From NCBI GenBank assembly GCA_965660625.1, contig CBFIAR010000001.1:248001-312000 (forward strand): 64,000 bases of DNA, given 5' to 3'. The DNA comes from Glaciecola sp965660625. GTDB taxonomy: Bacteria > Pseudomonadota > Gammaproteobacteria > Enterobacterales > Alteromonadaceae. Positions 52,874 to 61,757 of this stretch are shown here, one piece after another (positions within the stretch are counted from its first letter, which is position 1; each line of letters starts with the position of its first letter). The notes below the pieces were generated by a model. The model did no database searches. It was given only the letters and a program-made list of their open reading frames with translations, and was not told the DNA's origin. Made by a program: the position numbers and the translations under genes.

Positions 52874-54310
52874 ATGTCGAGAAGAACAAAAATACTAGCC
52901 ACACTTGGTCCTGCGACTGACACCCAAGAAACGATTGAAGCCATCATAGCAGCAGGTGCAAACGTGGTGAGAATGAACTTCTCACATGGGAATGCTCAAG
53001 ATCACATTGAGCGCGCTAAAAAAGTACGTGCAGCTGCAAAAAAATTAAATAAATACGTTGCCATATTGGGCGACCTGCAGGGACCCAAAATACGTGTCTC
53101 TCGATTTATCGATGGCGCAGTCACTTTAGACGTTGGCCAAACTTTCATACTTGACGCCGAATTAGAAGTTAATGCGGGCAATGTTAAAGAAGTCGGTATA
53201 GATTATAAAGCACTACCCGACGATGTCAGTGAAGGCGATTTATTGCTCTTAGATGACGGCCGTATACAGCTCATCGTTGTTCGGGTTGAAGACCGAAAAG
53301 TGATTACCACGGTAACGGTCGGCGGCAAATTATCAAACAATAAAGGCATTAATCGCCAAGGTGGCGGCTTGTCAGCTGAAGCATTAACCGACAAGGATAA
53401 ACGGGATATTCTCACTGCAGCGGAAATTGGTGTTGACTACCTCGCCGTTTCTTTTCCTCGCTCAGGTGCGGACTTGAACTATGCACGCGAATTAGCAGTC
53501 GCTGCAGGTTCAAACGCAAAAATTTGCGCGAAAGTAGAACGGGCAGAAACAGTCGCTAGTGAAGAGGCCATGGACGATATTATTTTGGCTTCAGATGCCG
53601 TCATGGTGGCGCGCGGTGATTTAGGCGTGGAAATTGGCGATGCACAACTTCCTGGAGTACAAAAGAAACTAATTGCACGTTCTAGACAATTAAACCGTGT
53701 TGTCATCACTGCGACGCAGATGATGGAATCGATGATTGAAAGTCCGATGCCAACGCGCGCAGAGGTAATGGATGTGGCCAATGCAGTGTTGGACGGTACT
53801 GATGCGGTAATGCTCTCAGCCGAGACTGCCGCTGGCAAATATCCGGTCGAAACGGTCAAGGCAATGTCTCGCGTTTGTGAAGGTGCTGAAACGCATCCGA
53901 GTGTTAAAATATCGAAGCATCGCTTAGATGAATTCTTCAAGGACGTCAGTGAAACGACAGCGATGTCTGCAGTATACGCAGCCAATCACTTGCCAACGAT
54001 AAAAGCCATTGTCGGCCTAACTGAGAGTGGGAACACACCAAAGTTAATGTCTAGAATTACCACATCTTTGCCCATCATCGCAATGTCGAGACATATTGCA
54101 ACGTTAAATATGATGGCTCTCTACCGCGGCGTAATCCCTTTGTACTTCGATTCATCAAAAAGCCTACCCGGCGAAATGACAGCAGATGTGATCGCAGTGC
54201 TCAAAGAGTCAGGACTGCTTCAAAATGGCGATCAAGTCATTCTTACTTATGGCGATCGCATGGAAACCGTTGGTGCAACTAACGCATGCAAAATTGTCAC
54301 AATTGTTTAA
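52874..54310 (+). CDS. pykA: Pyruvate kinase
   Basis: Pyruvate kinase converts phosphoenolpyruvate and ADP to pyruvate and ATP. The 478-residue product has TKILATLGPA, the NFSHG loop, GDLQGPKIRV, the catalytic lysine region AKVERAE, and MVARGDLGVEIG. Length and neighbourhood (beside hexR) point to PykA rather than PykF. ATG 52874 has GAG seven bases upstream; a TTG at 52862 is the alternative. It follows hexR by 94 bases and may be co-transcribed. A near match to the HexR pattern before it has wrong spacing, so direct control is unclear. Confidence 0.95.
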   Translation: MSRRTKILATLGPATDTQETIEAIIAAGANVVRMNFSHGNAQDHIERAKKVRAAAKKLNKYVAILGDLQGPKIRVSRFIDGAVTLDVGQTFILDAELEVNAGNVKEVGIDYKALPDDVSEGDLLLLDDGRIQLIVVRVEDRKVITTVTVGGKLSNNKGINRQGGGLSAEALTDKDKRDILTAAEIGVDYLAVSFPRSGADLNYARELAVAAGSNAKICAKVERAETVASEEAMDDIILASDAVMVARGDLGVEIGDAQLPGVQKKLIARSRQLNRVVITATQMMESMIESPMPTRAEVMDVANAVLDGTDAVMLSAETAAGKYPVETVKAMSRVCEGAETHPSVKISKHRLDEFFKDVSETTAMSAVYAANHLPTIKAIVGLTESGNTPKLMSRITTSLPIIAMSRHIATLNMMALYRGVIPLYFDSSKSLPGEMTADVIAVLKESGLLQNGDQVILTYGDRMETVGATNACKIVTIV

Positions 54311-54416
54311 AAGAAGTTTGAGTGATAGGCATAAATAATCTAAAAAAATACTGTCGATAAAGCTTCGGTCGTATAGTTATGCACTAACTTGATACTATTT
54401 TAATACAAGGAAACGC

Positions 54417-55601
54417 ATGCTAAATAACGCAAATAAAAAATATGACGTTGTCATTTTTGGTGCCACAGGTTTTACCGGCAAGTTAGTTGTAGAATATTTT
54501 CTGAGTCAATATGCTCCTGATACCAAGGTTAGCTGGGCTATGGCTGGCAGAAATTTAGAAAAGTTAGCTAAAGTAAGAGATGAGCTTAATGCCCCTTCTG
54601 ATACTCCGCTAATTGAAGTAAATGGAAACGACGTTGATAGCATTGGCAAACTCGTTAAGCAAGCGGCTGTTGTGCTAACAACAGTCGGTCCTTACCAAAT
54701 ATATGGTGAAAATCTGGTCCGAGCTTGTGCCGCCTCAGGAACGGGTTACGTTGACCTCTGTGGTGAACCGACTTGGATGCATGAGATGATTGGCAAATAC
54801 CAAGCTCAAGCGGAAAAAAGTGGCGCAAAGATCATATTTTCATGTGGCTTCGATTCCATTCCTTTCGACCTGGGCGTTTATCGCTTGCAACAAACGGCTA
54901 TCGCTGAAACAGGCTCGCCCATTGAATACGTCAAAGGTCGTGTGCGCAAGATGCAGGGCAAATTTTCTGGCGGCACTGCTGCAAGCCTGAAAGCGACCAT
55001 GAAGGCCGCATTTTCAGATCCGAATGTGATGAAAGTACTCAAAAACCCATACTCTCTTGCTTTAACGACAAACGCCGTTGAACAACCCAATGGTGATAAG
55101 CCATATTTTGATGAAGCATTGGGCAGTTGGGTTGCCCCGTTTATAATGGCAGCCATAAACACACGTAACATTCATCGCTCGAACATGCTACTTGATCACC
55201 AATATGGTCATAATTTTAAATACGATGAAATGATGCTAACCGGACCTGGCGATCGTGGTGAAGCAACCGCAAATGCAGTTGCCAATGATAAGTCTCTCGG
55301 CAGTGATGATGGTCCTAAACCTGGAGAGGGCCCAACCAAAGAAGAACGCGACAATGGTTTCTACGACATCATGTTCGTTGGCCAAGACAAAAATGGTAAA
55401 ACGCGTATCGCAAGCGTGGCGGGCACACTCGACCCTGGTTATGGTTCAACGTCTAAAATGATTGCAGAAAGCGCCCTTTGTTTGGTTGAAAATTATGACA
55501 CGATTGAAGGTGGCTTTTACACGCCTGCGCCTGCTTTGGGAAACAAACTAATTAAGCGTTTAGAAGACAATGCTGGGCTCACATTTAGGATTGAAGCATA
55601 A
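54417..55601 (+). CDS. Saccharopine-dehydrogenase-like NAD(P)-binding oxidoreductase
   Basis: The 394-residue product has an N-terminal Rossmann fold, VVIFGATGFTGKLV at about 11-24, then AMAGRN and VLTTVGPYQIYGENLVRACAASGTGYVDLCGE, the pattern of the SCCPDH / trans-acting enoyl reductase group. A region rich in Gly, Asp and Lys (LGSDDGPKPGEGPTKEERDNG, described here without the full run) near 300-320 is a loop. The physiological substrate is unknown; family members include polyketide enoyl reductases and lipid-droplet proteins. It stands alone and ends at a terminator. Confidence 0.82.
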   Translation: MLNNANKKYDVVIFGATGFTGKLVVEYFLSQYAPDTKVSWAMAGRNLEKLAKVRDELNAPSDTPLIEVNGNDVDSIGKLVKQAAVVLTTVGPYQIYGENLVRACAASGTGYVDLCGEPTWMHEMIGKYQAQAEKSGAKIIFSCGFDSIPFDLGVYRLQQTAIAETGSPIEYVKGRVRKMQGKFSGGTAASLKATMKAAFSDPNVMKVLKNPYSLALTTNAVEQPNGDKPYFDEALGSWVAPFIMAAINTRNIHRSNMLLDHQYGHNFKYDEMMLTGPGDRGEATANAVANDKSLGSDDGPKPGEGPTKEERDNGFYDIMFVGQDKNGKTRIASVAGTLDPGYGSTSKMIAESALCLVENYDTIEGGFYTPAPALGNKLIKRLEDNAGLTFRIEA

Positions 55602-55702
55602 TATTAGCATGTCGTTAATACTGTAATTTGTCACCAAAGAGGGGGCAGTAGTGGGTCTTATACTGAAAAATACACTGTTAAAAATTCACTAAAAGATTCA
55701 AT

Positions 55703-55738
55703 AAAAATAGACCTTTGCTACTGCAACGGTCTGTTTTT
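55703..55738 (+). terminator. Bidirectional terminator between convergent genes
   Basis: AGACC/GGTCT and TTGC/GCAA form a stem with one internal mismatch and a TACT loop, followed by GTTTTT. A/T tails on both sides suit the oxidoreductase gene on the plus strand and the nitroreductase gene on the minus strand. Confidence 0.85.
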
Positions 55739-55761
55739 ATGTATGCTGCCCAAACCTATCA

Positions 55762-56313
55762 TCACTGCCAAATATCAAAATAGTCAGCGCTCTGACGTTG
55801 CGGTTTGGCCATCGTTTTTAGCTTACTACTACCAACATATAAAAAACCAAGGATTTCATCCTGCTCAAGACAAGCAAACGCGTCTTTTACAAATTTATCT
55901 TGTGCATAGTTACCACTGCGCCAGACGCCTTGGAAGCCCTGAGCCAAAGCTGCCATTTGCATACTATGCACTGCGCAAGCAGTTGAGGCTACCTGCTCTA
56001 CCCAAGGAACCTTGTTATTTTCAGTATATTTACAAATAGCAACAATCACCATGGGCGCTCTAAGCGGAAGTTGCACCGCTCGATCAATAATGCTTTGTTC
56101 AAGTCCTGAATTTATTGCTGCTTGCTCGAATATTTCCCCCAGTTTAACAAGCCCCTTCCCCTTGCAAACAATAAACTTCCAAGGCGTCAAACACCGATGG
56201 TCAGGTGCACGTAAGGCGGCTTGCATTATATTTTCAAGCGCAACGCCCTCAGGCGCAGGCTCGGTTAACCGTGGTTGAGAACTTCGATTTAATAAAAGAT
56301 CTAACGCTTGCAC
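55762..56313 (-). CDS. ydjA: YdjA-type nitroreductase
   Basis: This 183-residue flavoprotein matches E. coli YdjA in length and sequence: RLTEPAPEGVALENIMQAALRAPDHR, CTPWKF-type LTPWKFIV, and VAQGF-type ALAQGFQGVWRSG followed by ILGFLYVG. Such enzymes bind FMN and reduce nitro compounds or quinones with NAD(P)H; the natural substrate is unknown. GTG at 56313 has GGAGG five bases upstream and gives the family length. The open frame continues to 56364 without support. It is divergent from the sppA cluster, as ydjA and sppA are neighbours in E. coli. Confidence 0.92.
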   Translation of the reverse strand: MQALDLLLNRSSQPRLTEPAPEGVALENIMQAALRAPDHRCLTPWKFIVCKGKGLVKLGEIFEQAAINSGLEQSIIDRAVQLPLRAPMVIVAICKYTENNKVPWVEQVASTACAVHSMQMAALAQGFQGVWRSGNYAQDKFVKDAFACLEQDEILGFLYVGSSKLKTMAKPQRQSADYFDIWQ

Positions 56314-56480
56314 ATTCACCTCCAATAAAGGAAACAGATTAAATAAAATGTCAGGGGCAACCAAGACATGTAACAGTATTCTTCTACAAACTCATCGGGT
56401 CAGTTTGCATACTGTGTTATGTTGTTTTCTATTGTATTGTACTCAGGTACTCAAAACAACGAAGACCTTGCGGAGTTAAA

Positions 56481-56699
56481 ATGCAGCAACGACAACCTGA
56501 GCAACAAAAGAGACAGCCAGAAACGAAGCCGCTGCAGAAAAAAACCAGACCGCTTCAGAATATTATGCGTAAACACGCAAAACCTCGACACATACAAAAA
56601 CGTCAAAGCGATCTGTTAATGACATTTGCTAGTAATGAGCATGAGGCAGTCGCTAGATTGATTCAAGCTTGGCTAAGTGAAGATTTGAACAAACTGTAA
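56481..56699 (+). CDS. Unrecognised small basic protein upstream of sppA
   Basis: A 72-residue frame with a good ribosome site (GGAG, five bases before ATG). The first half is very rich in Gln, Lys, Arg and Pro and is probably disordered (MQQRQPEQQKRQPETKPLQK). The second half is a predicted helix, DLLMTFASNEHEAVARLIQAWL, ending in LNKL. I do not recognise the family. It lies 86 bases before sppA on the same strand, after a possible promoter around 56405. The helix loosely recalls the C-terminal helices of flagellar M-ring proteins, but this is not enough for a call. Confidence 0.6.
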   Translation: MQQRQPEQQKRQPETKPLQKKTRPLQNIMRKHAKPRHIQKRQSDLLMTFASNEHEAVARLIQAWLSEDLNKL

Positions 56700-56784
56700 C
56701 AAACAATTACATTTAAATATTTTCGTTTGTCACATCAATTAGATACCATTGAGAGTGAACGAAGTTAAAAGGTAAAATACTAAT

Positions 56785-58650
56785 ATGTCAGAAAGAAAGA
56801 GTTGGACTAAGTCATTTTTCATTGGATCTTGGAACGTAATCAACTTTACTAGAAAGTTCGTTTTAAACATCATCTTTTTTATCATACTCATCGCTGTACT
56901 TATAGGAATTAGTAATTCGGGTACTGAAAAGGCAGTGGTACCGAGCAGTAGCGCACTCGTGTTGAATCTGAGCGGTAACTTAGTCATTGAAAAACAATAT
57001 GTCGACCCAGCCGAAAAGTTTGCAGCTGAAGCATTTGGACAAGGCACCGACAACCCAGAAATATTGGTGAGGGACTTAGTTAAAGTCATCAATAATGCAA
57101 AACAAGACAAACGCATCAAAGCCTTGGTCTTGCAGCTAGACGAACTTGGCGGCGGTGGCTTAGACAAAATGCGCTTGGTCGCTCAGGCACTGACAGACTT
57201 TAAAGAATCGGGTAAACCTATATATGCTATGGGTGATTATTATGGACAGAACCAATATTATTTAGCCGCTCACGCCGACAATGTATACCTCAACCCTATG
57301 GGCGCAATGATCATCGAAGGTTATGGTCGTTACAGAATGTATTACAAAGAAGGGTTAGAGAAATTACGGGCTTCAGTGCACGTTTTTAAGGTTGGCAAAT
57401 TCAAGTCAGCCGTGGAGCCGTATTTGCGCGACGATATGTCACCAGAAGCAAGGCTAGCCAATGAGGCTTGGATGAACGAGCTATGGTCACAATATAAGTC
57501 AGATGTTGCGTCGGCGAGAAAGATGGAGTTGAGTAATTTTGACGAAAAAATAGAACAGTTAATTCCAAAATTCGCATCGGTAAACGGCGATTTTGCCCAA
57601 TACGCGCTGCAAAATGGCTGGATTGATGGTTTACGATCTCGCAATGATTTCCGCGAAGAAATGATTGCGTTGTTGGGTGGGGCCGATAATAAGCAAGGTT
57701 ATAACACGGTAAAGTACGACAATTATCTCAGTTTAATTATGCCGCAAATCCCCTTACCCGAATCTAACAAACAAAAAGTAGCGATTGTTATCGCAAAAGG
57801 CACTATCTTAGACGGTAACCAAAAACCAGGAACTATCGGTGGTGACAGCACCGCCCAGCTACTGAGAGAAGCGCGTTTGGATGATAATGTAAAAGCCGTT
57901 GTTCTGCAGGTTGACTCTGGTGGCGGCAGTGCCTTCGCGTCCGAAGTGATTCGCAAAGAGATAGACTTGATCAAAGCCGCTGGCAAACCTGTCGTTGCTT
58001 CTATGGCCACATATGCAGCGTCCGGTGGCTACTGGATATCCGCGAGTGCCGATGAAATTTTTGCTGAGCCTAGCACCATAACTGGCTCCATTGGTATATT
58101 TGGAATGATGACAACATTTGAAAGAACACTAGAATATGTTGGCGTAAGAACTGATGGCGTAGGTACAACAGACTTAGCAGGAATGAGCGCTACTCGAGGA
58201 CTGTCGGCTGGAATAAAACAAATCATCCAAATGAACATCGAACGGGGTTATGAGCGTTTTATCAACCTTGTGGCAACGGAACGCAGTATGACGGTAAAAG
58301 ACGTCGATAACATTGCTCAAGGTAGAGTATGGATAGGTACGCAAGCCTTAGAATTAGGTTTAGTTGATAAACTTGGTAACCTGCAAGATGCCGTTGAATC
58401 TGCGGCAGCTCTTGCTGAACTGGAAGATTACGACACTAAATACATTGTTCGAACATTGTCTGACAAAGAACTGTTTTGGCAGAGCTTTTTACAAGGAAGC
58501 GCTAATGTGTTTTCCGGTTTGGTTATCGAACCAAAAACCAGTGCATTCCAAGAAATATTCTCAAAGGTTGACGCTGACCTTAAACAGTTTACGCAATTGA
58601 ATGACCCTCTAGCCACCTATGCAATGTGCATTGAATGCCAAGTAGACTGA
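56785..58650 (+). CDS. sppA: Signal peptide peptidase SppA, long form
   Basis: SppA degrades cleaved signal peptides at the outer face of the inner membrane. The 621-residue 67K-type protein has one N-terminal membrane anchor (about 24-43) and duplicated ClpP-like domains. The catalytic pair is K207 (VGKFKSAVEPY, N-terminal repeat) and S413 (TYAASGGYWIS, C-terminal repeat), matching K209 and S409 of E. coli. The ATG is preceded by a weak AAAAGG-type site. It is followed by a strong terminator. Confidence 0.96.
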   Translation: MSERKSWTKSFFIGSWNVINFTRKFVLNIIFFIILIAVLIGISNSGTEKAVVPSSSALVLNLSGNLVIEKQYVDPAEKFAAEAFGQGTDNPEILVRDLVKVINNAKQDKRIKALVLQLDELGGGGLDKMRLVAQALTDFKESGKPIYAMGDYYGQNQYYLAAHADNVYLNPMGAMIIEGYGRYRMYYKEGLEKLRASVHVFKVGKFKSAVEPYLRDDMSPEARLANEAWMNELWSQYKSDVASARKMELSNFDEKIEQLIPKFASVNGDFAQYALQNGWIDGLRSRNDFREEMIALLGGADNKQGYNTVKYDNYLSLIMPQIPLPESNKQKVAIVIAKGTILDGNQKPGTIGGDSTAQLLREARLDDNVKAVVLQVDSGGGSAFASEVIRKEIDLIKAAGKPVVASMATYAASGGYWISASADEIFAEPSTITGSIGIFGMMTTFERTLEYVGVRTDGVGTTDLAGMSATRGLSAGIKQIIQMNIERGYERFINLVATERSMTVKDVDNIAQGRVWIGTQALELGLVDKLGNLQDAVESAAALAELEDYDTKYIVRTLSDKELFWQSFLQGSANVFSGLVIEPKTSAFQEIFSKVDADLKQFTQLNDPLATYAMCIECQVD

Positions 58651-58713
58651 TTCAGGTAACAAGCACTTATAGACTAACGCTTATTGTTACACTGAATTGA
58701 GCAACCTAAACGC

Positions 58714-58743
58714 AAAAATGGACAGTTTCGACTGTCCATTTTT
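58714..58743 (+). terminator. Rho-independent terminator of sppA
   Basis: A stem of ATGGACAGT and its complement, extended by A/T pairs, is closed by a TTCG tetraloop and followed by a T-run. It is 63 bases after the sppA stop and 24 bases before sprT. Confidence 0.94.
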
Positions 58744-58767
58744 TTATGCATAACGTAAAATAGCGGG

Positions 58768-59256
58768 ATGAACGACGCATCTCTTCTCAATTCTGCAGTA
58801 GCGGCAATTGAACAAAACTGCAAACGCGCTGAAGATTATTTTTCAGTGCCGTTCTCAATGCCTGATGTTAACTTAGATCAACGAGGTAAAATTGCAGGCA
58901 GCGCACATCTGCAAAAAAATCTCATCAAGTTGAATAGAAAGCTTTTCATGCAAAACTACGACGATTTTTTAAAACAGGTCATCCCGCACGAGGTAGCACA
59001 TATCGTTTGCTATCAGCATTTTGGGAGAGTAAAGCCGCATGGTGTAGAATGGCAAAGCATAATGCGTTCTCTCTTTCACCTGGATGCACACGTAACTCAT
59101 CAATTTGATGTTACTGATGTCGGCATGCAAGATTTTGCTTATCAATGTGAATGTAACCATCTAATTATGCTCAGCGTGGTGCGGCACAACAAGGTAAAGA
59201 AAGGTAAACAGCAATACCGCTGTCAAAAATGTAAGGGCGTACTGACACCCTGCTAA
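58768..59256 (+). CDS. sprT: SprT-family zinc metalloprotein
   Basis: This 162-residue protein has the zincin motif H74-E75-V-A-H78 and a third ligand region GRVKPHGVEWQ, followed by a C-terminal zinc ribbon (CECNHLIM and YRCQKCKG). It matches bacterial SprT, the relative of eukaryotic Spartan, whose bacterial function is unclear. The ATG follows the sppA terminator directly and the ribosome site is poor, so expression may be low. It converges with a YfbV-type gene 77 bases downstream without a visible terminator. Confidence 0.92.
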   Translation: MNDASLLNSAVAAIEQNCKRAEDYFSVPFSMPDVNLDQRGKIAGSAHLQKNLIKLNRKLFMQNYDDFLKQVIPHEVAHIVCYQHFGRVKPHGVEWQSIMRSLFHLDAHVTHQFDVTDVGMQDFAYQCECNHLIMLSVVRHNKVKKGKQQYRCQKCKGVLTPC

Positions 59257-59333
59257 ATTGCTGATTTGATGGTGAGGAATACGAGGCCGGTCGGAAGTAG
59301 CAAATCCACTATCCTGTTGCCTTATTCAAAAAC

Positions 59334-59780
59334 TCAAAATAAGTGCTTTGTAAAGGCCTTATCTAATTTAGAAAAAGCGGTTCGTAACAACAATGCTAAC
59401 TCATGAAATCTAGGTTGCGACTTTGCTTGTTCTAGAGCACATCCTTGTTGCTGCATTTTCAGATAAATCTCTTGATACCAAGCTTTTATTGCTGGCGGGA
59501 GTGTTTTTTGAGACCGAAAACCTAACCAAATTAGCCCCTGAACCGGCAGACTTAAAAAGAAGATACCTAAGGTTAATGCCTGAGGCAGCTGCGCTGTACC
59601 CATAAAATGCAGCTGCACTGCAACCGTCAACACCGCTAACGCTGGCATTACCTTGAAGCCAAATTTCGTTGCTGCAATAATTCTGCATTCGGGAAATAAT
59701 CCATACAACTGCTTTTGCATCGGCCACGTGTCCATGTAGCTTTGGCCTTGCTGAATTACATGTGGTAGTTGATTCGTCAT
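59334..59780 (-). CDS. yfbV: YfbV-type UPF0208 membrane protein
   Basis: The 148-residue product matches the UPF0208/YfbV family: IQQGQSYMDTWPMQKQLYGLFPE, KFGFKVMPALAVLTVAVQ (first membrane helix), LFFLSLPVQGLIWLG-like ALTLGIFFLSLPVQG (second) and TLPPAIKAWYQEI. YfbV affects Ter-macrodomain organisation in E. coli. I chose ATG 59780 from family length; the open frame extends 39 residues further (to 59897) but those have no homology that I recognise. The ribosome site is modest (GAAG). Confidence 0.88.
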   Translation of the reverse strand: MTNQLPHVIQQGQSYMDTWPMQKQLYGLFPECRIIAATKFGFKVMPALAVLTVAVQLHFMGTAQLPQALTLGIFFLSLPVQGLIWLGFRSQKTLPPAIKAWYQEIYLKMQQQGCALEQAKSQPRFHELALLLRTAFSKLDKAFTKHLF

Positions 59781-60021
59781 TGTCTTCACCGATTCAAAAC
59801 TAATTCCCAACTCTTTATGCATATTAGCACAAAAAAGAAACAATATTTCTTGAATATTGTAAAACCAAAATTCCAAAACATTTGCAGTAATAGTCAATAA
59901 GCATGGAGGCTTTTTCTTATCCCGTTTATACTGCGTCGCGAACGCGCAAAGATCAATCTTGAATTGAAAATAAGCATCCCAATATCAGACTTACACTTAC
60001 AAGCAGTTTTTGGAGATTTAC

Positions 60022-60972
60022 ATGTCACAAACCAGACACGTCCCCTTACTTATATTAGGGTCTGGACCAGCAGGCTATTCAGCCGCTGTGTACGCCGCTA
60101 GAGCAAATTTACATCCAGTATTGTTAACTGGGATCCAACAAGGCGGTCAACTGACCACCACCACAGAAGTCGAAAACTGGCCAGGTGATCCTGAAGGTCT
60201 AACAGGTCCTGATCTCATGGTACGTATGCAAAAGCACGCTGAAAAATTTGATACAGAAATCATTTTCGACCATATCAATAAAACCGATCTAAGCAAGCGC
60301 CCGTTCACACTAATTGGTGACCAAGGCACCTATACTTGTGATGCCCTTATTATTTCAACCGGCGCATCCGCTAAATATTTAGGCTTAGAATCTGAAACTG
60401 CATTCATGGGTAAAGGCGTCTCCGCATGCGCAACCTGCGACGGCTTTTTCTACAGAAATCAAAAAGTAGCCGTTGTTGGTGGCGGTAATACAGCAGTTGA
60501 AGAAGCGCTCTACTTATCTAACATCGCTTCAGAAGTGCATGTAATACATCGAAGAGAAAACTTCCGTAGTGAAAAAATATTAGCTGACCGTTTGATGGAG
60601 AAAGCTAAAAACGGCAACGTGGTATTGCATTTAAATAAAGAACTGGATGAAGTGCTTGGTGATAACATGGGCGTAACCGGCATCAATATCAAAGATACAC
60701 AAACCAGTGATATCTCTAAAGTGGATGTCATGGGTGTTTTCATTGCGATTGGTCACTCACCTAACACCAGCATCTTTGACGGTCAATTAGACATGAAAGA
60801 TGGTTATATAAAAGTGAAAAGTGGCCTAGACGGCAATGCGACACAAACCAGTGTTGAAGGCGTATTCGCTGCAGGTGATGTAAGCGACCATGTTTACAGA
60901 CAAGCCATAACATCTGCAGGAACAGGCTGTATGGCTGCTCTCGACGCTGAAAAGTTCTTGGATGCTCAATAA
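60022..60972 (+). CDS. trxB: Thioredoxin-disulfide reductase
   Basis: TrxB reduces thioredoxin with NADPH. The 316-residue flavoprotein has the FAD loop LGSGPAGYSAA at 12-22, the redox pair C136-A-T-C139-D, the NADPH loop VVGGGNTAVEEALYL and the C-terminal FAAGDVSDHVYRQAITSAGTG. ATG 60022 has GGAG six bases upstream; a TTG four codons earlier lies on that site. The cydDC genes that separate trxB from aat in E. coli are missing. It supplies reduced thioredoxin for MsrB encoded elsewhere in this window. Confidence 0.97.
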   Translation: MSQTRHVPLLILGSGPAGYSAAVYAARANLHPVLLTGIQQGGQLTTTTEVENWPGDPEGLTGPDLMVRMQKHAEKFDTEIIFDHINKTDLSKRPFTLIGDQGTYTCDALIISTGASAKYLGLESETAFMGKGVSACATCDGFFYRNQKVAVVGGGNTAVEEALYLSNIASEVHVIHRRENFRSEKILADRLMEKAKNGNVVLHLNKELDEVLGDNMGVTGINIKDTQTSDISKVDVMGVFIAIGHSPNTSIFDGQLDMKDGYIKVKSGLDGNATQTSVEGVFAAGDVSDHVYRQAITSAGTGCMAALDAEKFLDAQ

Positions 60973-61019
60973 CGTTTTTATGCAATTTAATTATGCGGAA
61001 ATCCCGTTAGGGAGCCCGC

Positions 61020-61757
61020 ATGATTGAACTATTTAAACTCGACCATTCAAATCGTTTTCCCGCCGTAGAATTTGCGTTAGAGGAACCAAATGGCCTGCTC
61101 GCTTTCGGCGGTGACCTATCGATAACTCGATTAGTTAATGCTTACCATTCAGGCATTTTTCCATGGTTTGGCGATGATGAGCCTTACCTTTGGTGGTCAC
61201 CCGATCCAAGGGGTATTTTGGCTTTAGATAAGTTCCATACATCAAAGACGCTGCTCAAGTCATTAAAAAAAGCTGAATACCACGTCACACTAAATAACAA
61301 CTTTTTAGGTGTTATTAAACAATGTTCGCAAATACCAAGAAAAGCTTCTGGCTTAGGACCAGCTGCTGAAACGAGCACACAAACCTGGATTACAGAAGAG
61401 ATGCTCAATGCTTATGTTAAGTTGCATGAAGCAGGACACGCTCACTCGATTGAAGTTTGGCATAACGAAATCTTAGTTGGTGGTTTGTATGGCGTTGCTG
61501 TTGGCGGGATATTTTGTGGCGAATCAATGTTTCATTTAAAAACAGATGCCTCCAAAGTTGCCTTATACGTATTGGTTCAGCATATGAAAAAATTCGATAT
61601 GGGATTTATTGACTGCCAAATGGAAACCCCACATCTCGCCACTTTAGGCTGTGAAAGCATCTCTCGAAAAGACTTTCTTGAACGCCTACAAAAATATAAA
61701 ACCCAAGACATCGATCCAGACATTTGGCGTCCACAATCGCTAAGGAAGCTGATTTGA
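61020..61757 (+). CDS. aat: Leucyl/phenylalanyl-tRNA-protein transferase
   Basis: Aat adds Leu or Phe to N-terminal Lys or Arg of proteins, marking them for ClpS-ClpAP. The 245-residue product has FPAVEFALEEPNGLLAFGGDLS, AYHSGIFPWF, WWSPDPRGIL, the GGLYGVAVGGIFCGESMFH core, and DCQMETPHLATLGC. Length equals the family norm of 230-250. A GGGAG ribosome site is present. Its stop overlaps the bpt start (TTGA), so the two N-degron transferases are translated together. Confidence 0.96.
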   Translation: MIELFKLDHSNRFPAVEFALEEPNGLLAFGGDLSITRLVNAYHSGIFPWFGDDEPYLWWSPDPRGILALDKFHTSKTLLKSLKKAEYHVTLNNNFLGVIKQCSQIPRKASGLGPAAETSTQTWITEEMLNAYVKLHEAGHAHSIEVWHNEILVGGLYGVAVGGIFCGESMFHLKTDASKVALYVLVQHMKKFDMGFIDCQMETPHLATLGCESISRKDFLERLQKYKTQDIDPDIWRPQSLRKLI

